NCBI GenBank assembly: GCA_035280025.1
Contig: DATEGT010000090.1
Coordinates: 1-15,663, forward strand
DNA length: 15,663 bases
Reading direction: 5' to 3'
Source: VBDM01 sp035280025
Lineage (GTDB): Bacteria; Pseudomonadota; Gammaproteobacteria; Burkholderiales; SG8-39
Part shown: positions 1-7,749 of the stretch, in pieces
Layout: every line of letters starts with the position of its first letter
Position numbering within the stretch: position 1 is the stretch's first letter
Notes under the pieces: generated by a model
What the model was told of the DNA's origin: nothing
Seen by the model: only the letters and a program-made list of their open reading frames with translations
The model's database searches: none
Translations under genes and position numbers: made by a program

Positions 1-231
1 ATCCTTGTCGTGCCGGTGGTTTGACACGAGCTCCTTGCCCGGAACGCGCAGGTCGACGCGCACGTGGAAAAGCCGGCCGCGGCTGCGGTGCCTGCGCAGC
101 TCCTCGATGCCGACGCGGCAGCTCACGATGCGGGAATGAAACTTCTCGAGCCTCGAGATCATCTTCAGCACGCGCGCCTCCAGTGCCGCCGAGTGCGGCA
201 CGTTGAGGACGGTGATCTGCAGCGGGATCAT
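1..231 (-). CDS. HPF/YfiA-family ribosome hibernation factor-like protein (partial, 3' end outside window)
   Basis: The reverse strand reads from an ATG at 231 through the window edge without a stop, giving 77 residues that begin MIPLQITVLNVPHSAALEAR and end with VSNHRHDKD. The pattern of an initial strand, an ALEARVLKMISRLEKF helix, then strands RIVSCRVGIEE and RLFHVRVDLRVPGKEL is that of the ribosome hibernation / sigma-54 modulation family. Members bind the small ribosomal subunit and silence it during stress. The start lies 8 bp after the stop of the universal stress protein gene, with a GGGGCGG stretch as probable ribosome site, so the two form one leftward operon. That would place it under the FNR box at 752-765. 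The carboxyl end is missing, so long and short HPF types cannot be told apart. The family call comes from reading the pattern, without a search. Confidence 0.78.
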   Translation of the reverse strand, partial: MIPLQITVLNVPHSAALEARVLKMISRLEKFHSRIVSCRVGIEELRRHRSRGRLFHVRVDLRVPGKELVSNHRHDKD

Positions 232-239
232 GGCCGCCC

Positions 240-695
240 CTAGCCGCGGCGGGCTGCGCGCACCAGCAGCACCGGCACCGGAGAGTTGCGCACCACCAGC
301 TCGGCGTCGCTTCCGAGCATGAGGCGGTTGACTCCGCGCCTTCCGTGCGTGCCCATCACGATCAGGTCGGCGCGCCAGCGCTTGCCCCGCCCGACGAGGA
401 CGTCGGCGACGCGGCTCGTCGCGTTCTCGACCAGCTCGGTCTCCGCGCGGACTCCCCGCGCCGAGGCGAGCTTCGTGGCACCGTCGAGAACGCGCTTCCC
501 GCCTTTCTTCAGCGACTCGATCACCGGCTCGATGTTCAGACCCGCCTCGGCCGTGCTGAAGATCATTCTTTCGTCGACGACGTAGATTAGCCGAACGCGG
601 GCCTTCTGATTCTTGGCGAGCCGCAGCGCCTCGTTCAAGCCGGCGATCGAAGTCGGGCTTCCGTCCACCGGAACCAGGATTTTCTTGTAGACCAT
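240..695 (-). CDS. Universal stress protein (UspA family)
   Basis: This is a single UspA domain of 151 residues. It begins MVYKKILVPVDGS, the typical first strand with the ATP-contacting Asp11. It ends with the nucleotide motif G-2x-G-9x-G-S at G115, G118, G128 and S129 (GTHGRRGVNRLMLGSD), followed by the usual PVPVLLV strand. The complete motif suggests an ATP-binding member. I chose the ATG at 695 because AAGGAG lies about 8 bp before it; a longer in-frame start at 743 would add an unlikely 16 residues. The downstream partner is the hibernation-factor-like gene, only 8 bp away. An FNR-type palindrome (752-765) lies about 60 bp upstream with a weak -10 (TAGCTT, 724-729 on this strand), giving a leader of about 20 nt. 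Several universal stress proteins of proteobacteria are known FNR/Anr targets, which agrees with this layout. Confidence 0.93.
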   Translation of the reverse strand: MVYKKILVPVDGSPTSIAGLNEALRLAKNQKARVRLIYVVDERMIFSTAEAGLNIEPVIESLKKGGKRVLDGATKLASARGVRAETELVENATSRVADVLVGRGKRWRADLIVMGTHGRRGVNRLMLGSDAELVVRNSPVPVLLVRAARRG

Positions 696-751
696 GATGT
701 GCTCTCCTTGATCCTGCAGGCTCAAGCTAAATCCTAGCCCCATGCGGGCTG

Positions 752-765
752 TTGATCTACGTCAA
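752..765. promoter_or_regulatory. FNR/Anr-type operator in the divergent usp / P-type ATPase intergenic region
   Basis: TTGAT-CTAC-GTCAA matches the FNR consensus TTGAT-N4-ATCAA except for one base. Its centre (758.5) is placed so that class II geometry (centre near -41.5) fits in both directions. Rightwards TAGCAT at 787-792 would be the -10, leaving about 34 nt of leader before the ATG at 834. Leftwards TAGCTT (724-729) would be the -10, with about 20 nt before the ATG at 695. The -10 hexamers are only partial matches. A window-encoded FNR with the right recognition residues supports the reading. Confidence 0.8.
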
Positions 766-833
766 GCGTGCGCGCGAGGTGGACCTTAGCATGGGGTCGC
801 GAAGCAAACGAGCGTTCAGCCGGGAGTCTCATC

Positions 834-3302
834 ATGGGTCCGCTCACCGGGCTACCCGCCGCGGAAGCCGCGAGGCGGCTGCGGGAGGAGGGCCCGAACA
901 GCATTCCCTCCGCGAGGCGTGCCGGGATCGCGCAGGTGGCGCTGGAGGTTCTGCGCGAGCCGATGCTCCTCCTCCTGTGCGCCGCGGCCGCGCTCTATCT
1001 CCTCATCGGCGATCGCGCCGAGGCGCTGATCCTCGCCGCCTCAATCGTCGTCGTCGTCGCGATCGGCGTCGGCCAGAGGGCCAAGACCGAGCGGGCCCTC
1101 GAGGCCTTGCGCGATCTCTCGAGCCCGCGTGCGCTCGTGATACGCGGCGCCGGTCAGCAGCGCATCGCCGGCGCCGAGGTGGTGCGCGGCGACATCCTGA
1201 TCCTTTCCGAGGGAGACCGCGTCGCCGCCGACGCGCGCCTGCTCGCGGCGAACGACCTGGCGGCGGACGAGTCGCTGCTCACGGGCGAATCGCTGCCCGT
1301 CGAGAAGGGCCTGTCGGGCGCCGACCGCTCGACGATGGTCTTCTCCGGGACGCTGGTCGTGCGCGGGCACGGGTACGCCGAAGTCCTGGCCACGGGCGCG
1401 CGCAGCGAGGTCGGGCGGATCGGCCGCATGCTCGGAGAAATCCGGCCCGAGAAAACTTCGCTCGAGATCCAGACGCGGAGGGTCGTCAGGCTGGTCGCGG
1501 CCTTCGCCGTGGCGCTGAGCGCGCTCGTCGCCGTGTTCCACGTCGCGCTGCGCGGCGGGTGGGTCGACGGGGTGCTCGCGGGGCTCACCCTCGCGATGGC
1601 GATCCTTCCGGAGGAGTTTCCGGTCGTGCTGACGGTGTTCCTCGCGCTCGGCGCCTGGCGCATCGCTCGCCGCGAGGTGCTCACCCGCCGCATGCCGGCG
1701 ATCGAGATGCTCGGAGCGGCCACGGTGCTGTGCGTCGACAAGACCGGAACGCTGACGGAGAATCGCATGGCGGTGAAGGAGGTGTTCGGCGGCGACGCGC
1801 GCGAGACGCTCGCCCACGCCGCGCTCGCGAGCGAGCTCGCGCCCTTCGATCCCATGGAGAACGCGATTCTCGCCGCGGCGGCGCTGCGCGCGCCGGAAGC
1901 CGCGGAGTGGAGGAGGACCTGGCGGCTCGACCGGGACTATTCCCTGAGCGCGCACTTTCTAGCGGTATGCCATGCATGGCTTGACAGCGGGGGCCGCGCC
2001 GTCGTCGCCGTGAAGGGCGCCCCCGAGGCCGTCGTGGCCGCGTGCCGCATGCCCCCGGGCGAGGCGCAGGCGCTGCTCGACGAGGCGCGCCGCGGTGCGG
2101 AGCGCGGCATGCGGATCCTGGGCGTGGCGGCGGCGCGCTGGCCCGGCGCGGTCTGGCCCGAGGACCCGCGCGAATTCCCTTTCCGGTGGCTCGGCTTCGT
2201 GGGCCTCGCCGACCCGCTGCGGCCCGCGGTTCCCGGTGCCGTGGCGGAGTGCCGCCGCGCGGGCATCCGCGTGGTGATGATTACCGGGGACCACGGCGGA
2301 ACGGCGCTCGCCATCGCCCGCGAGGCGGGCATCAGCACCGAGGGCGGGGTCCTGACCGGGGCGGAGCTGGAGTCGCTGAGCGAGGCCGAGCTGGCCGGGG
2401 CGGTGCGCCGCGTCGACGTGTTCGCTCGCGTGCTGCCCCAGCAGAAGCTGCGCCTGGTCGGGGCGCTGAAAGCGGCGGGCGAGGTCGTCGCGATGACCGG
2501 AGACGGCGTCAACGACGCCCCGGCGCTGGGCGCGGCGCACATCGGCGTCGCAATGGGCGGCCGCGGCACCGACGTCGCGCGCGAAGCCGCGTCGCTGGTG
2601 CTGCTGCGCGACGAGTTCGAGGCCATCGTCGAGACGGTGCGGCTGGGAAGGCGCATCTACGACAACCTGCGCAACGCGATGGGCTACCTGCTCGCCGTTC
2701 ACGTGCCTATCGCGGGCGTCTCGTTCCTGCCCATCGTGCTGGGCGGCCCGATCGTGCTCTATCCCGTGCACGTCGTGTTCCTTGAGTTCGTCATCGACCC
2801 CGCCTGCTCGGTCGTGTTCGAGGCGGAGAGCGGCGAGAGCGAAGCCATGCGGCGTCCGCCGCGCGACCCGCACGAGCCGTTGTTCAGCGCGGCGATGCTG
2901 GCGGGGAGCCTCGGCCTCGGCGCGTCGGCGCTGCTCGCAGTGGTGCTAGTCTACGGCTGGGCCCTCTTGGCCGGTCTGGGCGAGGACGAAATGCGGGCGC
3001 TGACCTTCGCGACGATCGTGATCGGAAATCTGGCGCTGATCTTCGCCAACCGCTCGCGCTCGCGCCCGATTCTCGCGACGGTCCGCCGCCCCAACCCCGT
3101 GCTCTGGTACATGACGGTCGCTGCGCTCGCCGCGCTCGCGTGCGCGGTGTACCTGCCTCCGGTCGCGGCGGTATTTCGTTTTGCGCCCCTCGAAGCAGGG
3201 GAAATAGGGCTTTCTCTTGCCGCAGGCCTCGCCTGTCTTCTGTGGAGCGAAGGATGGAAGCTGGGCGTCTCCCGCCGCGAGACCCGGCCCAGGCGGAACT
3301 GA
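834..3302 (+). CDS. P2-type cation-transporting P-type ATPase
   Basis: The 822-residue product has every P-type ATPase hallmark: actuator TGES at 150-153, M4 ion site PEEFP at 259-263, phosphorylation motif DKTGTLT with Asp302, nucleotide-binding KGAPE, and hinge GDGVNDAP with Asp557. Membrane helices follow the usual plan of two before the actuator, two around PEEFP and six at the carboxyl end. The layout is that of the SERCA-like P2 group. The M6 segment reads EFVIDP where SERCA has NLVTDG, and PEEFP replaces PEGLP, so the ion cannot be named with confidence; Ca2+ or Mn2+ are only guesses. The ATG at 834 has GGGAG about 8 bp upstream; the longer start at 768 is GTG and would overlap the probable promoter. 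The stop TGA shares its A with the ATG of the next gene, so the two are coupled. Expression probably depends on the FNR box at 752-765. Confidence 0.93.
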   Translation: MGPLTGLPAAEAARRLREEGPNSIPSARRAGIAQVALEVLREPMLLLLCAAAALYLLIGDRAEALILAASIVVVVAIGVGQRAKTERALEALRDLSSPRALVIRGAGQQRIAGAEVVRGDILILSEGDRVAADARLLAANDLAADESLLTGESLPVEKGLSGADRSTMVFSGTLVVRGHGYAEVLATGARSEVGRIGRMLGEIRPEKTSLEIQTRRVVRLVAAFAVALSALVAVFHVALRGGWVDGVLAGLTLAMAILPEEFPVVLTVFLALGAWRIARREVLTRRMPAIEMLGAATVLCVDKTGTLTENRMAVKEVFGGDARETLAHAALASELAPFDPMENAILAAAALRAPEAAEWRRTWRLDRDYSLSAHFLAVCHAWLDSGGRAVVAVKGAPEAVVAACRMPPGEAQALLDEARRGAERGMRILGVAAARWPGAVWPEDPREFPFRWLGFVGLADPLRPAVPGAVAECRRAGIRVVMITGDHGGTALAIAREAGISTEGGVLTGAELESLSEAELAGAVRRVDVFARVLPQQKLRLVGALKAAGEVVAMTGDGVNDAPALGAAHIGVAMGGRGTDVAREAASLVLLRDEFEAIVETVRLGRRIYDNLRNAMGYLLAVHVPIAGVSFLPIVLGGPIVLYPVHVVFLEFVIDPACSVVFEAESGESEAMRRPPRDPHEPLFSAAMLAGSLGLGASALLAVVLVYGWALLAGLGEDEMRALTFATIVIGNLALIFANRSRSRPILATVRRPNPVLWYMTVAALAALACAVYLPPVAAVFRFAPLEAGEIGLSLAAGLACLLWSEGWKLGVSRRETRPRRN

Positions 3303-6007
3303 TGAAGGACGTCTCCGGCCGCCACTATCTCACGCCGCTCTTCGAGCCGGGCTCGGTCGCCATCATCGGCGCGAGCGAAGCGCCGGGCAAGGTGGGGACA
3401 ATGTTGCTCGCGAACATGCTCGCCGCCGGGTACCGCGGCGGGCTGTTCGCCGTGAACCCGAAGTACAGCGCCGTGCGCGGCGTGCCCTGCCACGCGTCGG
3501 TCGGTCAAATACCCGCGCGCGTGGACCTTGCCGTGGTCGCGACTCCCGCGAGGACCGTTCCGGATGTGATCGCCGAGTGCGGCAGGGCCGGGGTGCGCTC
3601 GGCCGTCGTGATCACCGCCGGCTTCTCCGAGATCGGAGCGGAGGGAGCGAAGCTCGAGCAGGTTCTCCTCGAGAACGCCCGCCACGGCGGAGTGCGCCTC
3701 GTCGGCCCGAACTGCCTCGGCATCGCGCGCCCGGCGCTGGGGCTGAACGCGACTTTCGCGCGCGGCGCGGCGCTGCCCGGATCGCTCGGGCTCGTGTCTC
3801 AGTCGGGCGCTGTGTGCACCGCGATGCTCGACTGGGCGACGCCGAACAAGGTCGGCTTCTCCAGCATCGTGTCGCTCGGCGGCTCGAGCGACGTGGACTT
3901 CGGCGAGATCATCGACTACCTGGCAAATGACCCGGCGACCGAGCACATCCTGCTCTACATCGAGGGGATACGCGATGCGCGCCGGTTTCTGTCGAGCCTG
4001 CGCGCGGCGGCGCGCGCGAAGCCGGTTATCGTCATGAAGGTCGGGCGGCATCCGGCCGGGTCGCGCGCCGCGGTCTCGCACACCGGCGCGATCGTGGGGG
4101 CGGACGACGTGTTCGACGCCGCGGTGGAGCGCGCCGGCGTGGTGCGCGTGGCGAGCGTCGGCCAGCTGGTGGCGGCCGCGCAGGCGCTAGCCTCCCACGT
4201 GCGCCCCAAGGGCGACCGGCTCGCCGTGATCACCAACGGGGGTGGCCCGGGCGTGATGGCGGCCGACCGGCTCGCCGATCTCGGTCTGTCGCTCGCCGAG
4301 CTCGCTCCGGCCACGGTCGAAGCGCTTCACCGCGCGCTTCCCGCGAACTGGTCCCACGGCAATCCGATCGACCTGATCGGGGACGCCGACAGCGTGCGCT
4401 ACAAGGTGGCGGTCGCGGCGTGCCTGGCGGACCCCGGCATCGACGGGATCCTCGTGATCCTCACGCCCCAGGCGATGACCGAGGCGGAGGCGACCGCACG
4501 CGCCGTGATCGAAGCCGCACGCGGCGCATCGAAGCCCCTCATCGCGTGCTGGATGGGCGAGGCGAGCACGGGCCGGGCCCGGGGACTCCTCCACGATGCG
4601 CAGATCCCCGTGTTTCGAACGCCCGACCCTGCGGTGGAGATGTTCGCCCACGTCGCCGCCTACTACCGCAACCAGCGCACGCTGCTGCAGGCGCCGGGGC
4701 CGCTCGCTCACCGGGCCGCGCCCGATCTTCGAGGCGCGGGGCTGGTGATCGACGGCGCTCTGGCCGAGCGGCGCGAGCTGCTCTCCGAGACCGAGTCCAA
4801 GGCACTGCTCGCGGCGTTCCACATCCCGATCGCGCGCACCGTGCTCGCGGCGTCGGCGCGCGACGCCATGCTGATGGCGCAGGAGATCGGCTTTCCCGTC
4901 GCCATGAAGATCGACTCCCCCGACATCGCGCACAAGAGCGACGTTGGCGGCGTGCGACTCAATCTGGCCGACGCCGAAAGCGTCCGCTCGGGATATCGCG
5001 AGATGCTCGACGAGGTCGCGAGCAAGCGTCCGGAGGCGCGCGTCAACGGAGTCATCGTCGAGCCGATGGTGTTGCGGCCTTACGGGCGTGAGCTCATCGT
5101 AGGGGTCGTCCGCGATTCGGTGTTCGGTCCCGCAATCACGGTCGGCATGGGCGGCAGGGCGGTGGAGGTTCTCCGCGATCGCGCGGTGGCGCTGCCGCCG
5201 CTCAACGCCTTTCTCGTCAGGGCGATGATCGCCCGCACGCGGCTCCCGCGGCTGCTCGGCGCGTTCCGCAGGATGCCGGCGGTCGACATGGCGGCGCTCG
5301 AATCGGTCCTGCTGCGCGTCTCGGAGCTGGTGTGCGAGCTGCCGCAGATCCAGGAATTCGAGATCAACCCGCTCATCGTCGACGAGGGCGGCGCGGTCGC
5401 GGTGGATGCCCGGGCCGTGGTGAGATCTCCTCTGCCTCCGCGCGGCCGCTACGCACATATGGCGATTCACCCCTATCCCGCCGACCTCGTGACGCAGTGC
5501 CCGCTCGCCGACGGGACGGTGGTGGTAGTCCGGCCCATTCGCCCCGAGGACGCGGAGATGGAGCAGCGGTTCGTGAAGAACCTCTCGGACCGCAGCCGCT
5601 ACTTCCGCTTCATGAACTCGGTGCGCGAGCTCACGCCTTCGATGCTGATGCGCTTCACCCAGATCGACTACGACCGGGAAATGGCGTTCGTCGCGGTCCG
5701 CGGCGAGAAGGGTGGGGACGAGGAGGTCGCGGTGGCGCGCTACGTCACGAACCCGGACGGCCGGACCTGCGAGTTCGCAGTGGTCGTCGCCGACACCTGG
5801 CAGCAGAAGGGCCTGGGCCGGCGCCTGCTGGAGACGCTGATTACGGTAGCGCGCTCGCGTGGGCTGGAGATGATGGTCGGGCATGTTCTCGCGGCGAACG
5901 AGCCCATGCTCGCGCTGTGCAAGAGGCTCGGGTTCCAGATAAGCGACCATCCACAGGATTCCACGGTGAGGCGGGCGGCGCTCGCCCTCGCCTCGCGGAA
6001 CGATTGA
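3302..6007 (+). CDS. ADP-forming acyl-CoA synthetase fused to GNAT acetyltransferase (Pat/PatZ-like)
   Basis: The 901-residue protein has this domain order: CoA-binding Rossmann domain (about 10-110, SVAIIGASEAPGKVG), succinyl-CoA-ligase-like domains (about 150-460) with SHTGA at 259-263, ATP-grasp domain (about 490-715, ending in EFEINPLIVDE), and a GNAT domain (about 725-895) with candidate catalytic Glu824 (CEFAVVV) and acetyl-CoA loop QQKGLGRR at 834-841. This is the architecture of the protein lysine acetyltransferases Pat/PatZ, which acetylate and switch off acetyl-CoA synthetase. His260 sits where ADP-forming acetyl-CoA synthetases carry the phosphorylated histidine. Pat proteins are reported to have lost synthetase activity, so this one might be bifunctional (inference). 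I chose the ATG at 3302, which overlaps the ATPase stop by one base. An ATG at 3254, preceded by GGAG, would add 16 residues and cannot be excluded. The TGA stop lies inside the next FNR box. Confidence 0.9.
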   Translation: MKDVSGRHYLTPLFEPGSVAIIGASEAPGKVGTMLLANMLAAGYRGGLFAVNPKYSAVRGVPCHASVGQIPARVDLAVVATPARTVPDVIAECGRAGVRSAVVITAGFSEIGAEGAKLEQVLLENARHGGVRLVGPNCLGIARPALGLNATFARGAALPGSLGLVSQSGAVCTAMLDWATPNKVGFSSIVSLGGSSDVDFGEIIDYLANDPATEHILLYIEGIRDARRFLSSLRAAARAKPVIVMKVGRHPAGSRAAVSHTGAIVGADDVFDAAVERAGVVRVASVGQLVAAAQALASHVRPKGDRLAVITNGGGPGVMAADRLADLGLSLAELAPATVEALHRALPANWSHGNPIDLIGDADSVRYKVAVAACLADPGIDGILVILTPQAMTEAEATARAVIEAARGASKPLIACWMGEASTGRARGLLHDAQIPVFRTPDPAVEMFAHVAAYYRNQRTLLQAPGPLAHRAAPDLRGAGLVIDGALAERRELLSETESKALLAAFHIPIARTVLAASARDAMLMAQEIGFPVAMKIDSPDIAHKSDVGGVRLNLADAESVRSGYREMLDEVASKRPEARVNGVIVEPMVLRPYGRELIVGVVRDSVFGPAITVGMGGRAVEVLRDRAVALPPLNAFLVRAMIARTRLPRLLGAFRRMPAVDMAALESVLLRVSELVCELPQIQEFEINPLIVDEGGAVAVDARAVVRSPLPPRGRYAHMAIHPYPADLVTQCPLADGTVVVVRPIRPEDAEMEQRFVKNLSDRSRYFRFMNSVRELTPSMLMRFTQIDYDREMAFVAVRGEKGGDEEVAVARYVTNPDGRTCEFAVVVADTWQQKGLGRRLLETLITVARSRGLEMMVGHVLAANEPMLALCKRLGFQISDHPQDSTVRRAALALASRND

Positions 6008-6017
6008 TCCAGGTCAA
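6004..6017 (+). promoter_or_regulatory. FNR/Anr-type operator before the 98-aa gene
   Basis: TTGAT-CCAG-GTCAA is extended by matching flanks (GATTGA on the left, TCAATC on the right). It overlaps the stop codon (6005-6007) of the acyl-CoA synthetase/GNAT gene. For rightward transcription the -10 would fall near GACCAT (6040-6045), a poor match, giving a leader of roughly 23 nt that contains the strong ribosome site of the gene at 6076. Confidence 0.72.
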
Positions 6018-6075
6018 TCCCCGAAAGCGCGGTGGCGGTGACCATTCGTGGAGGGATTTCCAAAGGAGGTCTTGC

Positions 6076-6372
6076 ATGGTGACCCCGAATCCGGGACCGG
6101 AAATAGACCTCGACGAGGTGAGCAGGCTCGTCCAGGCCCTCGAGCGCGATCTCGCCAAGGTTCGAAAAGGCTCCCGCGACGTGCAGCTGCTGAGGGACGA
6201 GGTCGAGACGCTGAAAAACGTGCTGAGCTCGCCGATCCGGCGGCACCACTGGGTTCGGGAAGGGCTGCACGCCGTGCGCGCGGCCGTCGAGAAAGCGCTG
6301 GAAACCGCGGTCGCCGACGGCCTGAAGGCGGGTCAGTACGTGGCCGAGATCGGGCGGATACTGGGGATGTGA
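6076..6372 (+). CDS. Small helical protein of unknown function, probably FNR-controlled
   Basis: This 98-residue protein begins MVTPNPGPEIDLDEVSRLVQ. I do not recognise a named family. From about residue 10 it looks almost wholly helical and amphipathic: an acidic/basic heptad-like stretch (EVSRLVQALERDLAKVRKG, then LLRDEVETLKNVL), a basic RRHH turn, and a second helical half ending in EIGRILGM. There is no signal peptide or membrane segment. It faintly recalls short helical DUF4404-type proteins, a resemblance too weak to use. The start is unusually well supported: AAAGGAGGT at 6062-6070, almost the full anti-16S complement, lies 5 bp before the ATG. A separate FNR-type palindrome lies 60 bp upstream, so it probably has its own promoter instead of relying on read-through. 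It converges with fnr, with only 13 bp between the stops. A strong ribosome site plus its own operator suggests an abundant protein made when oxygen is low (inference). Confidence 0.85.
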   Translation: MVTPNPGPEIDLDEVSRLVQALERDLAKVRKGSRDVQLLRDEVETLKNVLSSPIRRHHWVREGLHAVRAAVEKALETAVADGLKAGQYVAEIGRILGM

Positions 6373-6385
6373 GCGCGGGCCCGGG

Positions 6386-7171
6386 TCAGCGCGGGGGCTG
6401 CCCCATCACCCTGCGCAGCCCGTCCACGTCGAGGATGCGGATTTCCTTGAGCTGGACGCTGATCAGACCCTCCTCCTGGAAGTGCGAGAAGGCCCGGCTG
6501 ACGGTCTCGAGCTTCAGCCCGAGGTGGCTGCCGATCTCGTCGCGGGTCATCCTCAGGTTGAACTCCGATGGCGAATAGCCGCGCGCGGCGAACCGCTGCG
6601 ACAGGTTGAGCAGGAACGCGGCGAGGCGCTCCTCTGCGCGCATCGTGCCGAGCAGCAGCATGACGCCGTGCTCGCGGACGATCTCCCTGCTCATCACCTT
6701 GTGGAACTGGTGGCGCAGCTCGGGCATCTCGTCGCCCAGGCTCTGCAGGCGCGAGTACGGGATGATGCAAACCTCGCTGTCCTCGAGCGCGACGGCGTTG
6801 AGGACGTGGACCTCCGGCCCGATCCCGTCCATCCCCATGATCTCGCCGGCCATGTGGAAGCCGGCGACCTGCTCGCGCCCGTCCTCCAGCGTGTGCACCG
6901 TCTTGAAGAACCCGCTGCGCACTGCGTAGATCGAGCTGAACCGGTCTCCCGCGCGATAAACGTGCTCGCCGCGCTTCACGCGGCGCCGGGTGTAGACCAA
7001 TTCGTCGAGCCTGTCGATCTGCCGCCCGGTAAGGCCGCAGGGCAGGCAGACCTCCCGCAGGCCGCAGGAGGAGCAGTGCGTCGAGACCTTCGCCACCGCC
7101 TGGCGCGCTGTCGCGCCCGGCGCTATCGCGCGTCCGGCGAGGGAGATGGGAGCGGTTGCCGCAGATGCCAT
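6386..7171 (-). CDS. fnr: FNR/Anr-family oxygen-sensing transcription regulator
   Basis: The 261-residue protein matches FNR along its whole length. The amino end carries C33-x2-C36-x5-C42, the spacing of the cluster cysteines C20, C23 and C29 of E. coli FNR. The fourth ligand is C135 in DSEVCIIPY, aligned with C122 (MVCEIPF). An extra Cys45 follows the first set. A cyclic-nucleotide-like beta-roll, a dimer helix around 160-178 and a winged helix (MTRDEIGSHLGLKLETVSR) follow. Recognition residues E222, S225 and R226 form the E-x-x-S-R pattern known to read TTGAT half-sites, which fits the three palindromes in this window. AGGAG lies about 6 bp before the ATG. It is the last gene of a leftward unit, 19 bp after the CheY-like gene. 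No FNR-type box is visible directly in front of it, so self-regulation is not evident here. Confidence 0.95.
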   Translation of the reverse strand: MASAATAPISLAGRAIAPGATARQAVAKVSTHCSSCGLREVCLPCGLTGRQIDRLDELVYTRRRVKRGEHVYRAGDRFSSIYAVRSGFFKTVHTLEDGREQVAGFHMAGEIMGMDGIGPEVHVLNAVALEDSEVCIIPYSRLQSLGDEMPELRHQFHKVMSREIVREHGVMLLLGTMRAEERLAAFLLNLSQRFAARGYSPSEFNLRMTRDEIGSHLGLKLETVSRAFSHFQEEGLISVQLKEIRILDVDGLRRVMGQPPR

Positions 7172-7190
7172 GGTGTTCTCCTAGTCTGGA

Positions 7191-7586
7191 TCAGTTGCGC
7201 GTCGCCCCGAGCTCGGCGATGACCTCGCCGACCTTGGAGAATTCGCTGGTCTTGTCGAAGAAATACGCCGCGCCCGCCTCCATGCAGGCGCGGCGGTATT
7301 GCGAGTCGGCATGGCTGGTGAGGACGATGAACACGGTTTTCGGAAGCTGCGGGCGCGCCCGGCGCAGCACGTCCAGCCCGCTGCCGCCGGCGAGCTGCAG
7401 GTCGAGCAGCACCGAGTCGGGCCGGGTGCGCAGGATCCCCTCCAGGGCCTCGCCGGGAGTGCCGGCCTCGCCCACCACCCTCACGCCCTCGATCTCGCCG
7501 AGTATCCCGGCGAGGCGCTGGCGGACCGATTCGGAGTCCTCGACGATGAAGACGTTGGTGCGGCGTTCGGGGGCGGCGACGTTCAT
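7191..7586 (-). CDS. Single-domain CheY-like response regulator
   Basis: This receiver domain has 131 residues and no output domain. It has the acidic pair E16-D17 (FIVEDSESV), phospho-acceptor Asp62 (SVLLDLQLAGGSG), the switch Thr in IVLTSHAD and the conserved Lys in YFFDKTSEF. The ATG at 7586 is preferred; an upstream in-frame ATG at 7622 would add a 12-residue extension without family resemblance. No good Shine-Dalgarno is visible. The gene lies 19 bp before fnr and is probably co-transcribed with it. Before the transposon arrived, only about 130 bp separated it from the NarL-type regulator gene, so it may once have been downstream of the kinase/NarL pair. A stand-alone receiver could act as a phosphate sink or bind a partner protein; its target is unknown. 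The transposon end at 7679 lies 93 bp upstream, so its present promoter may be altered. Confidence 0.9.
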   Translation of the reverse strand: MNVAAPERRTNVFIVEDSESVRQRLAGILGEIEGVRVVGEAGTPGEALEGILRTRPDSVLLDLQLAGGSGLDVLRRARPQLPKTVFIVLTSHADSQYRRACMEAGAAYFFDKTSEFSKVGEVIAELGATRN

Positions 7587-7670
7587 GCCGCCAGTATCCG
7601 AAAGCGCCCGGCGCCCGCCCATCGGCCAGAGCCTATTCTTGCCGTCGGAAATCGCCGAACCCGGGGGTCG

Positions 7671-7678
7671 GAATCGTC
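7671..7678. repeat. Target site duplication, left copy (GAATCGTC)
   Basis: GAATCGTC directly abuts the left terminal repeat and recurs at 10391-10398 after the right one. Because the repeat ends are partly palindromic with the flank, TIR/TSD splits of 21/10, 22/8, 23/6 or 24/4 all fit. The 8-bp split is chosen because IS1595-family elements duplicate 8 bp. Confidence 0.88.
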
Positions 7679-7700
7679 CGACAGTATGTACTTAGCTAAA
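7679..7700 (+). repeat. Left terminal inverted repeat
   Basis: It begins CGACAGTATGTACTTAGCTA and is identical over 22 bp to the reverse complement of 10369-10390. It contains the internal palindromes GTAC and TTAGCTAA. The two ends diverge immediately inside the repeat (CCCTAACCC on the left, GGGGGTTG on the right when read inwards). Confidence 0.95.
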
Positions 7701-7749
7701 CCCTAACCCACTGACCTGAAGGCCGATTCTCGGTTTTCACAGCGGGGTT

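Noticed and set aside
21..206. Rightward 61-aa open frame at the left edge
   Set aside because: It is an Arg/Ala/Cys-rich shadow of the hibernation-factor-like gene on the other strand; the reverse frame gives a recognisable protein.
752..1984. 410-aa rightward frame, with several 200-300 aa reverse frames, over the ATPase gene
   Set aside because: Arg/Ala/Gly-rich composition typical of GC-rich shadow frames; the ATPase frame carries all family motifs.
3140..3301. Upstream extension of the acyl-CoA synthetase frame to 3140
   Set aside because: The extra residues lie inside the ATPase gene, look like shadow sequence, and the ATG at 3302 gives a normal family length; the ATG at 3254 is kept as an alternative only.
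4187..5950. 587-aa reverse open frame over the acyl-CoA synthetase/GNAT gene
   Set aside because: Very rich in His, Arg, Asp and Gly with no domain pattern; it is the antisense shadow of a well-supported gene.
7644..7680. Near direct repeat GTCGGAAATCGCC / GTCGGAATCGTCC as a regulator site
   Set aside because: The second copy is the transposon target itself; two imperfect copies with no known regulator pattern are not enough.
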